This document shows, in pieces, positions 22,870 to 34,536 of a DNA stretch of 35,000 nt. The DNA lies in assembly GCA_000320545.1 (NCBI GenBank), contig ADNK01000544.1, positions 1 to 35,000 of the forward strand. The letters are read 5' to 3'. The notes beneath the pieces are model-generated. The model was not told the DNA's origin. It searched no databases and saw nothing but the letters and a program-made list of their open reading frames with translations. This DNA is from Bigelowiella natans CCMP2755 (Eukaryota > Cercozoa > Chlorarachniophyceae). A program made the translations under genes and the position numbers. Numbering within the stretch: position 1 is the stretch's first letter; each line of letters starts with the position of its first letter.

Positions 22870-25507
22870 GCAGTATTATCAGAGAAAATGATGATGAAGA
22901 CTGTTTTGCTCGAATTTTTGAGCGAAATGATGCATGTTCAAATCACATATGCAACAACTAAGCATTGCTCTGGTGCTGTTTAAGGTTAAAGCAAGCCAAG
23001 CTCTCCGAAAGAAAATCGACAACTATGGTGGTCGGTCAATATAATAATAGTAATACCAAAAAATAGTGTTCTTACAGTTGATGTCGTTTTGTTATGGACC
23101 TTTCTTAACCCCCTATGTATGGTGATACAAGGCTATCGTCTATCTTTAACATCATTATCATGCATCATTCCTTTTGCCCCCTCCTCACATATTCGAAACA
23201 ATAACTCAGGTAGTCATTTTGGATCAACAGCAGAGCGGAAGTCAGTATTCATTCGCGACAACTCCAACCCAGGGCCAGGTATTGCTGCAGAGAGACATAA
23301 AATGAGAAAGATGATTGAAAATGGGTTATGGTGAAAAGTAGTATGTGTGAGCACTGAATCACCTGGAAAGACAAATATCAAGCACAACACTAGAAAAATG
23401 TTCTATCCCGCAAATGAAATCCTAAAAAAATTATCAGCTTATTACGGGCATCATCATCAAAATCGCCATCTTGACAAGAGGAGACTACTTAACCCTAGCC
23501 GTATGAAGAAGTCTACGTCTACAGCGTTCTCATCGAGCTCCCAGAGGTACATACTACTAGTAATATGTAGTAGCTGTAAAAAGTACGTTTCTTATGATTA
23601 AAGATCGAAATCTATCTTCAGGTTTGGATCCAAATCCTTTTCTCATAGCGTTGGACCTGGAGAATATACAGTTACGACTATCTTTGCATTTTCGTATTAT
23701 AATTACATGGCACTACTTTATACATGTATCTGGAAATAGGTATATTACGTGCAAAAACTGTTTAGTTGACAATATGTGTGCTATGCTATGCTATGCTATG
23801 CTATGCTACCAGGTGAGTTCCTCGTTCGAAAAGGAATCCTTTGGTCGCAACGCCTCTTTTGGAATAACAGCCAAAAGGTGAGTCAACAACAAGGAGGGGC
23901 ATCGTCATTATCCCTACCTCAATCAAGTTGTGATGAGTTTTGCCAAGAAAGCTAATCTATTTCGAGTAATGATGGTGATGATGGTGGTTCAGTGAATATA
24001 GAAGCAAAACTTCGAGTACGATCATTCTTTAGTAATTCTTTCTTGTCGTTGAAGCGAATATATTATCCCCTTCTTACATACTTCGCCGTTGTTTATCTGT
24101 TGTGTCCGTTAACTAGATTTAATAAGAAAAAGGGCGGCAAAACTTATGCAATGCCAGGGCCTGGATTCTACAACTCCACCAAGTCATGAAAACCAAGCTT
24201 TCAGACCATAATTAACAATATTAGTGGGGAATATAGTGGCATGATCAGACATTTCTCATTAAGTCCAAATACATAACCTCGAGCACGTTTGGTAGATCTA
24301 TGTTTGTCGATTGTTGTCGTGTTTTTCTTCTGTGTCCCCTTATCTTACACACATCTTCTTTACACGCAGCGCAGCAACACATGGTACGAATCATCGGTAC
24401 CATCACCATCATCATCACCACCATCTATCTATCATTGTCAGGCCTCCTAGTCCTAAACCTTTGCCCGTCTCTTTTGGAGCAGCTAAGAGATTCGTATCCT
24501 CGAAAGATGAACGACCTCGTAATTCTGCTAATCTTAGAAATAATTAATATTCTATCCCTCAAGAATAGTGTAGTGTATTGTTACCTCGGCTACTGCATGG
24601 ACTTGTACATTCTCTACTACGTTTGTAGATGCTAACTATCTTATGCATTGACTTTTACAACTATTATTACTACTACTACTACTACTACTACTACTATCAG
24701 CTGTGGGAATCTATGAAACACGAATGTCATGGGGAAAAGGAAGTCCATCTCGTACACCTGGAAGTGCTGCCTTCAAATCCAAAACGAAACGCCTCGACCC
24801 AGGTAATTAAAAGCATCGAGGAAAGAAGAATGGAAGGATAGCAGCGCATTCAAACAGACATTATTCGGATTCCTACATGCAACAAGCATATTACTGCTTA
24901 GAACAAGTGCTCGTGCCTCCTGCAATCTACCAGCTTTTTGCATCATTCTAGGCTGATTGTGGATAACGTATTATTCTTTAACAGCTTCCAATAAAAAGAT
25001 TCCAGGGCCGGGAGATTATGAGATAGGGTCTAAAAATAAGGGTCGTGTCATTCGTGCTACTCCACCTTCTTTTGGGTTGTAAGCACTCACCTCGATTGTG
25101 ATAGCCATCAGAAGAGTACCATGTGACTAGCTTCATTAATGAAGTCAAGATGCTACAACGGAAGTTTACCTCCATCGACAGAATGCATCTTTTAGTGTAG
25201 CGTTTCATTTCTTAGTGAGTGTTGATGTAAAATTATGTGTGATGACATTACTATGTGATTCTACAGATCAGGAAGTATCCGCTTTGAAATATCAAAGGCC
25301 ATCTCTCGCCTGGGCCTGGTATCAAATCATGCTATTCAGCTGCTAATAATTTTTCCTCGGCCACATTTGAGATTCCATTGCAACACTAATCCCTCCCCCC
25401 CCCCCCCCCCCCCCTTACTATTGACTCTATTACATGCAGGCTCATATGGGGATGGTGGTCAGGCTTTGACAGCGAAAAAAACATACAACGTGACCATAGA
25501 CATGTAG
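21012..25507 (+). CDS. STPG2: Sperm-tail PG-rich-repeat (STPGR/SHIPPO) protein, STPG2-like, about 17 exons
   Basis: STPGR proteins bind ciliary or other microtubules. Exons: 21012-21239, 21307-21424, 21566-21638, about 21770-21871, 22100-22153, 22598-22778, 22985-23030, 23210-23278, about 23342-23546, 23622-23670, 23813-23877, 24117-24182, 24442-24518, 24701-24802, 24985-25075, 25267-25318, 25440-25507. About eleven PG repeats follow one another: VGPGAY, SPGPGEY, QPGPGKY, IPGPGTY, TPGPGPF, NPGPG, VGPGEY, MPGPGFY, a degenerate PPVGIY, IPGPGDY and SPGPGSY. Several introns split the glycine codon of a PG repeat in phase 1, as if repeats spread as exons. WVRFPENQ and SIPYKKEKYG suggest STPG2 within the family. 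Weak points: the starts of exons 4, 6 and 9, and exon 16, where the frame is off by one base. Corrected length is about 548 residues. Confidence 0.8.
21907..21950 (+). repeat. (GTA)n microsatellite in STPG2-like intron 4
   Basis: Run of TAG/GTA units inside the intron 21872-22099. Confidence 0.85.
22203..22264 (+). repeat. (TC)n microsatellite in STPG2-like intron 5
   Basis: About 60 bases of CT repeats with single-base interruptions. A complementary (GA)n tract lies in the next intron at about 22826-22864. Confidence 0.9.
25395..25414 (+). repeat. Poly-C tract (20 bases) in the last STPG2-like intron
   Basis: Twenty consecutive C just upstream of the final 3' splice site at 25439. Confidence 0.95.
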
Positions 25508-26212
25508 CTGCTTACTTGTGCCTGTGAGTTTGCCCATACTGAACTTTCGTTCGTAATGAGGTACTCATCTCTCATCTAGTCATCATCGTTGTGTCCGCTG
25601 CTATGAATGACAATTCAACCATGCTAGCATGCGTATTGTTCAGTGTTTTATTATCTGCGCCGCGTGCCCGTACGTCGTGAACAAGCGCACTAGCACTATG
25701 ATGAGATGTGTGTTATATAGCTGCTGATGCAATATGCGGTGCATGCTGGTGACTTATATCCACTACTATAAGCGTACGGTAAGACGGTTGTAATCATATG
25801 ATCATATCTTTTTAATTGTACTATGTCTATTGTTTGTCATCCTGATGTAAGACAGATGTATCTGATTTGTCGATGGATTCCATGTGCGCGCGCGCACATC
25901 ATTTGACAACATATATTGTTGCTCATGCTAGCATATGCGCACTGTGAAAAGTCAAATGACATACGCTACGACGAGAGCAGTCGATAACACCTGCATCGTA
26001 GGGGTTCTATTGTTTGTATGACACACTTGTTGCTCGACGTACAATAATAAGTAGTGCAGCAAGCAGCATTGTGCAATTATCAGCATCGATGTATACGCTA
26101 ATCTACGGTACTATTTTGAATCACCCACCTTACGCACACAATCCGATGCAATTCATTTGTAACTGAGTGACTTTGTAGCAACATAACAAAGAGAGGCATT
26201 CTAAACTCATCT
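25508..26212. other. Convergent spacer between STPG2-like (+) and coiled-coil (-) genes
   Basis: Gene ends on both sides. It holds the shared convergent-spacer motif, many TGCATG/GCTAGC-type palindromes, a GCGCGCGCAC run near 25885, and no supported gene. Confidence 0.6.
25779..25862 (+). repeat. Convergent-spacer motif, copies B and C
   Basis: GTAAGACGGTTGTAAT at 25779-25794, TTGTCATCCT at 25834-25843, then a second related block GTAAGACAGATGTATC at 25847-25862. The blocks match those at 9839-9885. Confidence 0.6.
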
Positions 26213-27968
26213 TTAATAGACGCTACCCCCTGCACCCTTGATTAAGAATGAATTTTCGTTTTCTAAGAACAAGTTGAGACCGTCTGATCGTGCCTCCAGC
26301 TCTACCAGATCATGGTGATTATTACTATTGTAGTAATAGTTTTCTTCGTGCCCTCCAGCCTGTCTTCTTGTTTGCTGCAGAATTTTATTGAGGCGGGGGG
26401 GAGGAGGGGGGGGAGGCCGGGATGCAAATCCTCCTCCTCCTCCTCCTCCTTGCACTATTGCTCCTGATAATACTGCTGGCATGGTTTCGTGACGTGCTCT
26501 GTAGCCGTAGGCGGTGCCAGAATCAGCTACATGTGATGATATCTGCTGCTGCTGCTGCTGATGATGATTGGGCAGTAGTCCTTTTTTGCTCTTTTGGTGC
26601 TGATGCTGACTCGTATATCTATAATAAACACGTACTAATTATTATGGTAATAGCAATAATAATGATAACATACAAATGATAGTGCATCATCATGTCGCTT
26701 GAGAGTTGTTGTATCCGATTGGTTGTGCAGTAGCATTCAGAGAGGAGGAGGAGGAGGAGGGTGGTGGTGAGCTATGGGGTACCACCTACCGTATATTGTT
26801 AAGCTGTAGCGCTGAATGCTGTGTCTGAAATAGGTCCAGCTTTGTGCGCTCAACTCTAAGCCTTTCGTTATAGATTCGTTCTGCTTCTGTCTTCTGTTCC
26901 CGCCTTATACGATCAGAGTTATCTTCAATGCGCTTTACCTAAGAAAGCAGTGGCAGTGGTAGTTGTAGTAGTAGTAGTGGGAGGAGGAGGAGGAGGAGGA
27001 AGAAGAGGAGGAGGAGGAGGAGGAGGAAGAGGAGGAGAGCACAGCATATGATGTGACATATTCATCTTCTATCAACACAGCTGAAAACTCTCCTTTAGCA
27101 GTTCCAATGGTGCGGTGCTACCTATTACTACTACTACTACTACTACTAGAAAAGAGACAGTATTCTTATGCTTACATCAGCGTGCAACTCCTCGGCCCGT
27201 CTTCTTTCTCTCAACGCAGAAATATGCATTTCACGTAACTTGACCGCTTGTCGCTTCACACGCACAGCTGTGTCAGCCATATCTTCCTCCTCAGAATCAA
27301 GAAATCTCATTCGTTCATGGATTTGCCGCTGCAATTGACGAATAGTGTCTTCTGTGCGCTCAAGATACTCAACCCGTGCTTGTAGGCTCATGGCCTCCGT
27401 CCGCAGTTTGTGCTTCTCTTCTTCAACCTAGATGATTATAACAAGAGGAGGTAGTAGGGGAGGCAATACGTTTACAAGTGAGTGAGTGCGTATATCTACG
27501 CAATCTTTCTCTATGAGGTTTTATGTACTTATCGAAGCTGATGGTCATCGTTACGATGATACATAACAATGATGCACCCCCCCCCCCTTCTCTCCCCCTA
27601 CACAGCACCAGTACCACCTTACGGCTAAAAGCCTCTCTTTCTTTAGCCAAGTCTGCAGTGTCGCTCTCAAGTCGGATTTTCATCCGGTCAAGAGGCTCAG
27701 ACCGTAATCTGAGCTCCTCCTCCTTACGTTTAAGTTCGCCTTCTTTCTTTGTGCGGACTTGATCGAATTCTGCTTTTTCCTTTAACAATTGTTCCCTTTG
27801 AGCCTTGAGTTGGTCTTGCCTTGTGTGGTGCTGCTCCATAAGCTCAGACTATCAAACGAATATGATCAATATACCACATCATCATCATCATCATATCATC
27901 AATGAGCATCATCATTAGAATCTCACCAACCATGCCATACAACATGGACGAGTAGTGTCCCACTACCT

Positions 27969-27999
<31 letters not shown>

Positions 28000-30355
28000 A
28001 ATAAGTAGTACAATAAGTACAACTCTTACCTGCAAAGTATGAAGCCTGGAGGTTTCGTCTTGCATCCTTACCTTATCACGTTCATTTTGCTTTTGCAGAG
28101 TCTCGAAAGTCGCTAGTAGATCTAGATTGCGGCGTCGATCCTCTGCAATACGGGTTTCTGCTTCTTTAAGCTCCTTCTCACGTTGACCCAATCGTTGTAT
28201 TTGAGCACTATCAGCAAGAGATTTGTCTTTTATAACACGCTGTTTGAGATCATTAATAGTCCTTGTGCTTACTTCTAGCTGCTTTACAAGGCCTGCAACG
28301 AATGTCGAATCTCTTTGTGAACGACGAATGCTTTCCAACTCTTCCTTGTGCTGAGCTTTGAGCGCTTCAATGGCTCTTTGCCCGCGAGCTGTTTCTTCAT
28401 TCAACGTCTGCAAAGCTAAAGTCTCGTGATGGGAAATCCTTTCTCCTACTTCTTTTCGCACTCTTCGTATAGCAGCAGCGGTGCTCTCCTCAGCCCTGGA
28501 ATCAAAATCATGAGTAGTAGAGGCAAAGGAGTGTTACTGGAAATACAGAAGGTGGTACATACATACATACATACATACATACATACAACCAACCGTATTG
28601 CCTCTTCCCTAAGTTTTTTCCTCAAGCGTGTGATTTCTTCGCTCTTGGAATTAATTTCAATCCTGAGAATCTTCTCAGCTTCAGCTTGGTCCATTTTCAT
28701 CACATTCTTCAGCCTTGTAACTTGGAGAGAGTGCTCATTGTCACGTGTTTCGAGTTGTTGCCTCAAATCACGATTCTCATCTTCTAATCGACGTATGGCT
28801 ATGAGCAATGAGGTGGAGGAGGAGGAGGAGGAGGAAGAACTACCATGCTGCTCACCGACCCTGTAAACACGTAGTAGGAAAGAGACAGACGCGATTTGTG
28901 AGAATGTAACGGCACAGTAGCACTATATTATTATTATTATCATTATCATTATTATTATTGTGTAATATGAGTCAGGAGCACCAGTTGCGGTACTAGCAAG
29001 AGAACAATTTACAAAGAGTGTTTGTATCTGTGTGCTTGTGATGATGACGATCATATTTGTCTTTGTATTCTTGTTATCATCATCGTCATCGTGTTTCAGT
29101 GGCATTGTACCGAACCTTGCTGCTGCTGTTGTTGTTGTTGAAACTGGCGAGGGGCCTGATACTGTTACTTCAGCAGCTGCGCTGTTTGTGATTATTCCTT
29201 TTTTCTTTTCTTCTTCTTCTTCTTCTTCTTTTATCTTCTTCCTCCTCCCCATCATCATTCCAGTATTTCTCTTGTTGCCTACTACTGCTACTTCTGCCTT
29301 GTGCTCATCTTGTTCTCCATCGGCTGCTGCTGCTTGCTGAATCATGATGTTGGCGCTGCTCCTTCCTCCCCCTCCTCCTCCTCCTCCTCCTCCATGATTT
29401 AAACGTCTTCGTTGTTGTTGTTGTTGCTGTGCAGGGGTGCTTCTGATTCTTGATGTCACCGCAGCGGAGTTGTTATGAACAGCCCTGCTAGCAGTATCAC
29501 CACCACCATCACCAGTAGCAGTAGTGGCAGTAGTGGTAGTAGAAGGCAACATGGCACTTGCAGCACCGATCCTGCCTCTTCTTGTCAAAGGCCTTTGTCC
29601 CTCCTCCTCCGGAAATACTTGATCATCCTCATCATCCTGATCATCCTCATCATCGTCTTCGTCGAGTCCTAATGCCTCACGACGTGCGGTAGCTGCTTGC
29701 AGGTGTTTGAGTTGAGTTTGGACCTCCTTGATCTTCAACTCTAGCATTGGATGATCTTTCTGCCGTTTATCATCGGGTCCCTCAAATTCTTGTGTGTTTT
29801 TCCAGAATTTCCATTCCTTTGACAAACTGGCCTTTGATGCCTCAACCGCGATTGGCTCTAGATCTGTTATGAATCTCTTGCAAGGAGACTCGTCAAGTTT
29901 CAGCCATTTCTTCCACTGCTCAACTCCAAAGAAACGTTGTCGTGTGTTGCTATTTCTAGAATTACGATGGTGAGAAGAAGTCAACGACTGAGCATCCACC
30001 CCAGGAATGAGGAGGACCCCTGTGCTTGATGATACTGCTGCTGCTTCTTCTGCTTTTTTTATTTCAGAATTTCCAATAGCCGGGGTATTGCTACTGGTAA
30101 TCATGTTGGTCAGATTAAAAGGCTGCTCCTGCTTTCTTCTTCTTCTTCTCTGTGATGACTCATTTCTGCCGCGTGATCCCATCATAGATGAAGGATTGTA
30201 TCCACCGAGAATGTCATCATCGTCATCGTCGTCGCCAGCATTAGCAGCCCTACTCATTGATGATGAGATGGGATGGATGATGAGACGATATATTATGTGC
30301 AAATCTGATGTTGTCATTCATAATGATAGCCATGACGACGAAGATCACACAGAAT

Positions 30356-30400
<45 letters not shown>

Positions 30401-31609
30401 GTACAACATGTAGTGCACGATAAGTAAGTGAGAGAGGACAAGAAGGGAGATATTTTGTTGGCTAATAATATTACTCCTCTTTAGACGGAGAAGCAGCTTC
30501 TTGAGTAGCGGAAGTTGGATCGACTGACCCACTACCATCGTCGAGAGGAATGTCAATATCACCAAACATATCGCCAGCTGAACCCCCCCCTGCACTATGA
30601 AAGGTGCTTGTGGATACTACGGAGAGAATCGGTCCCTCCTCCTCCTCCTCCTCCTCCTCATGCTGCTGCTGCTGCTGCTGATGATGATGATGATTTTTTG
30701 CAGACTCTGCTTGTTTGCGTTTTTGCAACAACATTTCTTTGCGCATGCGACGGTACTCAGCACGACTGGTAATATACCATGAAAAACAAGGAAGAATAGT
30801 TAGTAGTCTGTTGTTATTTTTACTAATACCTTTGTCATCTAATCCTCATATACCAACACCGCCATTATTAAATTATCATCTGTGTGTCACAGTCTTACTG
30901 TTATCATTGCCATCACTGTCATCATCATCTTCTTCTTCTTCTCCTTCTTAACTACTTCAACCTTCGTTTCGTGGAACTGGACGCAACACTGGAGGCAGCC
31001 GTATCTCCTCCCCCCCCCCCCTCCACCTCTCGAAGATGCAACGGAATTAGCTCGAGAGTGAGATTTTGGTGGTGGGGGCTGAAGAAGAGAATTATGAGTG
31101 TTCCTACTACTATCCTCCTTCGATGATAATAGTGACTGTGCAGTAGTAGTCGGAGAAACTACTGCATCATCAGCATCATCATCTTTTTCTTCGTCGTGGT
31201 GGAGGTCCTCTGAGTTCTTTGATTCCTTTTGAGACTTTGATGATCTTGTGTCTCTTCTTCTTCTTCCTTTTCCCCGGAGAGTACCAAGATCACCATCTTC
31301 CTCATTATTTCTCATTGTGCTTGATGATTTCTGCCGAGGTGCAATTGTAGGTATAAAGAAACTTCCTCCTCCTCCTTTGGTATCTTCTTCCTCTTCTAAT
31401 TCATTTGGAGGTTCTTCTTCCTCTTCTTCTCCATCATCATCATCATCAAAATCATCATTATTATCTTTCTCGTGTGCTGCCTTATCGCCTCTACCCCCTT
31501 CTCCTTCTCCTCCTCCTACTCTTCTTCTTCTTCCTCCTTCACTCCCCGGTTTTGCTGAGCTTTGGGCATTCTTCTTCTCTGCTTTCTTACCGTGCTAGGT
31601 TGTTTTTAG

Positions 31610-31645
<36 letters not shown>

Positions 31646-32247
31646 GTAAGTCGTTTATTCCTACTACAGAAGCTGCTCTAGTTACTCTCCAACCTACTAT
31701 TGATGGCCAGGCAACGATGCAGCAGCAGCAGCAGAGAATTCATCATCACCATCATCATCATCATTAACACGTGCAAGTTCTCCCATCTCCCAACAAGAGG
31801 ATGACGAGTGTGTTATCTATCACTTCACCGTCAAGAACCAGCCCCCCAAAACGATGATGATGGTGTGATAACAATGTTTTGGAAGCAGTGCTACCTCCTC
31901 CCCTGCTTCTTCTTCTTCTTCATCATCATCATGTTGCAGATCGAAGCTAAGGCTGTCATTGCTTGAGGTCCCCTTAAATAGCAAGGTATCATCATCCATA
32001 CCATTGTTCTTTCTGTCATCCACACTCCTTCCACTCCTATTTATAGACTCCACCGTCTTCGTTCTTCCTTCCTTTTCTTCCCCCACTGCTCCCTGCCCCC
32101 CCTTTCTCTGCTGTCTCCTGCGTCTCCGGGCAGCCAGATATTCGGCATCCTAACAGTAATTAGCGGCGTTAGATTATTAACAAGCAGATCATGTATTAGC
32201 TCTACTCGTTCCTCCTCCTTTTTTATTATCATTATTATTATTGTAAC

Positions 32248-32284
<37 letters not shown>

Positions 32285-32747
32285 GCTGCTGCTGCTGCCG
32301 CTACATCAGATTCGGAGGAAGAGTCATCAAGTGCAAGCTCCTTCTCAAATTCCTTATCCACTGACCAATACCATGTAACATTAACAATCGTACTAATGAT
32401 GAGAGTTGTTCGATTTTTGCCTTCCTATTTTATTAACATCTTCTATTCTCCGACACAATCAAGCCTCTGCTGTGTTATCATATTATCGATATTTGTTTAA
32501 GGTAGTGAAAGTACTTCATATCATCATCATGTCTCATATTATCATCTCAACGTAAAAAGACTTAAAACTACTATAAATACAGCACTGGTAGCTACTGCTT
32601 CAGCTACCCGCCGTTTCCTTAAGCGATCCCTTATTCGTCGTGCTAGTCTGATGAATTAAGACAAGGAGGTCAGTCAACAACTGCTCGAATTCTGTTTGTT
32701 GCTCTTTCCTTCCCCATCATTTGCGAACTCAAAGAATAGGCGCGCGC

Positions 32748-32782
<35 letters not shown>

Positions 32783-33419
32783 CGTTGATATGGTTACTTC
32801 TATTGTTGATATTGTTTATTTTTCCTACTACTACTACTACTACTATCTTGTTTGTTCCTTTCGTTCTTACTGAGGAAATGCCGAGTAAATCGTTTAAAGT
32901 GTCTAAAGTTGACGTGTCAGCTTTTCTGTAGTAGTGTACAGATTCGAAAATTATACGACGATGCAATAAATAGATATATAATCGTTTTTTTACAGCGGCG
33001 CCTATGCACATACTATAATAATTTTCAACGATGAATTCATTGTTTATATTGTAATATTCGTAAAATCACTTGGGTCTGGTCCTGAAGTAGTCAACGTTCT
33101 GATCTTTCGCACTAGCTTTCGCCGAATAACGACTCCCCCCCCCCGAATTATCTGGTAAGACGAGGTCGTCGTCCAGGAAGTCATCGGGAGGTGGAGAACG
33201 CTCTATTTCGTAAGTAAGTAAGTAAGTAAGAAAAATGTGCGAACAGGTAAAGATACAGACCAGACAGGGAAGAATAAGAAGATGGAAGAACATGAAGAAG
33301 GACCATATGCACTTATTACGCAAATTATTTGAAGCTTAGGATCACATTTTGTAAGTCTTTTATATCAACATCGGCACCATTTCCTGTGTGGGTGAGTGTG
33401 TGCTCTGACCTCGTCGGCC
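26213..33419 (-). CDS. Large acidic, coiled-coil protein, FBF1-like (transition-fibre candidate), about 14 exons
   Basis: Exons in coding order: 33419-33408, 33200-33070, 32647-32586, 32360-32305, 32149-31895, 31594-30962, 30765-30475, 30252 to about 29000, 28860-28594, 28495-28030, 27848-27618, 27427-27176, 26938-26790, 26618-26213. The N-terminal half is disordered: acidic, Ser-rich and Arg-rich, with short motifs (PPDDFLDDDLVLP, GDMFGDIDIPLDD, DDILGGYNPS) like the FBF1 N-terminus. The middle has a non-repetitive island (FFGVEQWKKWLKLDES to FEGPDDKRQKDHPMLELKIK). The C-terminal half is one long coiled coil (IRRLEDENRDLRQQLETRD onward), then a polyglutamine, polyglycine and polyproline tail. 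FBF1 anchors centriole transition fibres. Weak points: a poly-G run in exon 6 needs one base fewer, the end of exon 8 is unresolved, and the join 30475/30252 could instead separate two genes (an ATG sits at 30257). The coiled coil is certain; the FBF1 name is tentative. Confidence 0.5.
26950..27046. repeat. (GTA)n and (GGA)n repeats in an intron of the coiled-coil gene
   Basis: GTA units followed by long GGA/GAA units on the plus strand, between exons 27176 and 26938. Confidence 0.8.
28557..28587. repeat. (CATA)n microsatellite
   Basis: Seven or more CATA units in the intron between the exons ending 28594 and starting 28495 on the minus strand. Confidence 0.9.
30357..30400. repeat. (CA)n(TA)n compound microsatellite
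   Basis: CA units (about 30357-30379) run directly into TA units (30380-30400), in the proposed intron between 30475 and 30252. Confidence 0.9.
31610..31643. repeat. (CA)n microsatellite
   Basis: About 17 CA units in the intron just upstream, on the minus strand, of the exon starting at 31594. Confidence 0.9.
32747..32779. repeat. (GT)n microsatellite
   Basis: GCGC followed by about 15 GT units within the intron 33069-32648 of the coiled-coil gene. Confidence 0.9.
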
Positions 33420-33647
33420 ATTCCTCCGACCGTTAGAGCGCATGGGTCATGAGCACTTTTATCGATTAAAAAACAAGGGGACATCATCCATGCGACATTA
33501 ATATTGTCGAGTGATAATAAGTTAACAGCGATCGGATGCCATTTTGTCTTTACGACATGGTTTGTACCGAGTATTTCTGATTAAATTTGATTACTTAATT
33601 TCTTCTCACATCCGTGCACGACGCAAATCTAGGAGCAAGAAGGAAAT
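33420..33647. promoter_or_regulatory. Divergent promoter region of the coiled-coil gene (-) and the 33648 gene (+)
   Basis: Only 228 bases separate the two proposed start codons, so they probably share regulatory sequence. No recognisable element was found. The minus-strand start (a 12-nt first exon encoding MADE) is itself a proposal. Confidence 0.35.
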
Positions 33648-34348
33648 ATGCAAGACCCTCCACCTTCTTCCTCCTCCTCCACCTCCTCTAATGAGAAACC
33701 CCCCACTCTGCCAACCCTTCTTCGTGAAGCATCGCAACTGGCTAAGCAAGGAATGATTTCAAACGAAGAAAAGGTACTACCTTGTCATAGGGGAGTGGAC
33801 ACTGAACAACTGAATATGTTGGCGAGCCAAACATTTATATGATGTCCACGTAAGTAGGCAATTAAGCAAATAAGCGAATAGGGAATACTTGACACATCAT
33901 TATTCGATTGAAATTCCCCTTTCTTCACTATCAGGTGGTTCTCAAGCACACATTGCTGAAGGAGGGTAGTAGTAGCTCACCGAGGAAGAGTGATTATGGT
34001 AGTAGTAGATTTTATTTAATTATTGCAAACTTGATTCGATTCCACTACCAGCACATCGTTCTTTTCATTATTGACTGGTTGTTGTTGCTAACATTCCCAG
34101 GAGGAGAAAATGGTGATGCTGAGGCTGGAGGAGACAGAAAGCAGATGATGATGATGATATCGAAACAGCAGCTGCCTTCGAAAAGCATAGAAGCTACTCA
34201 TTATCCCCGCCGTGTCTCCGACCTAACAAATTCATCATCACGAAAACTGATGCGTCATTTCTCAAAGATTATCCATAATAAGAAGCTGGCTACTGACGTT
34301 GGGAATAGCAAAGGCGATGCGATCGATGATGGCGATGTGATATAATAA

Positions 34349-34404
<56 letters not shown>

Positions 34405-34496
34405 TCAGATGTCTGACTCTCTCTCTCCCTCACTCTCTCTCGCTCTTTCTATTATAAATATTTAAGTGGTAAACACCATCTCCGAATCTTCTTGCT

Positions 34497-34536
<40 letters not shown>

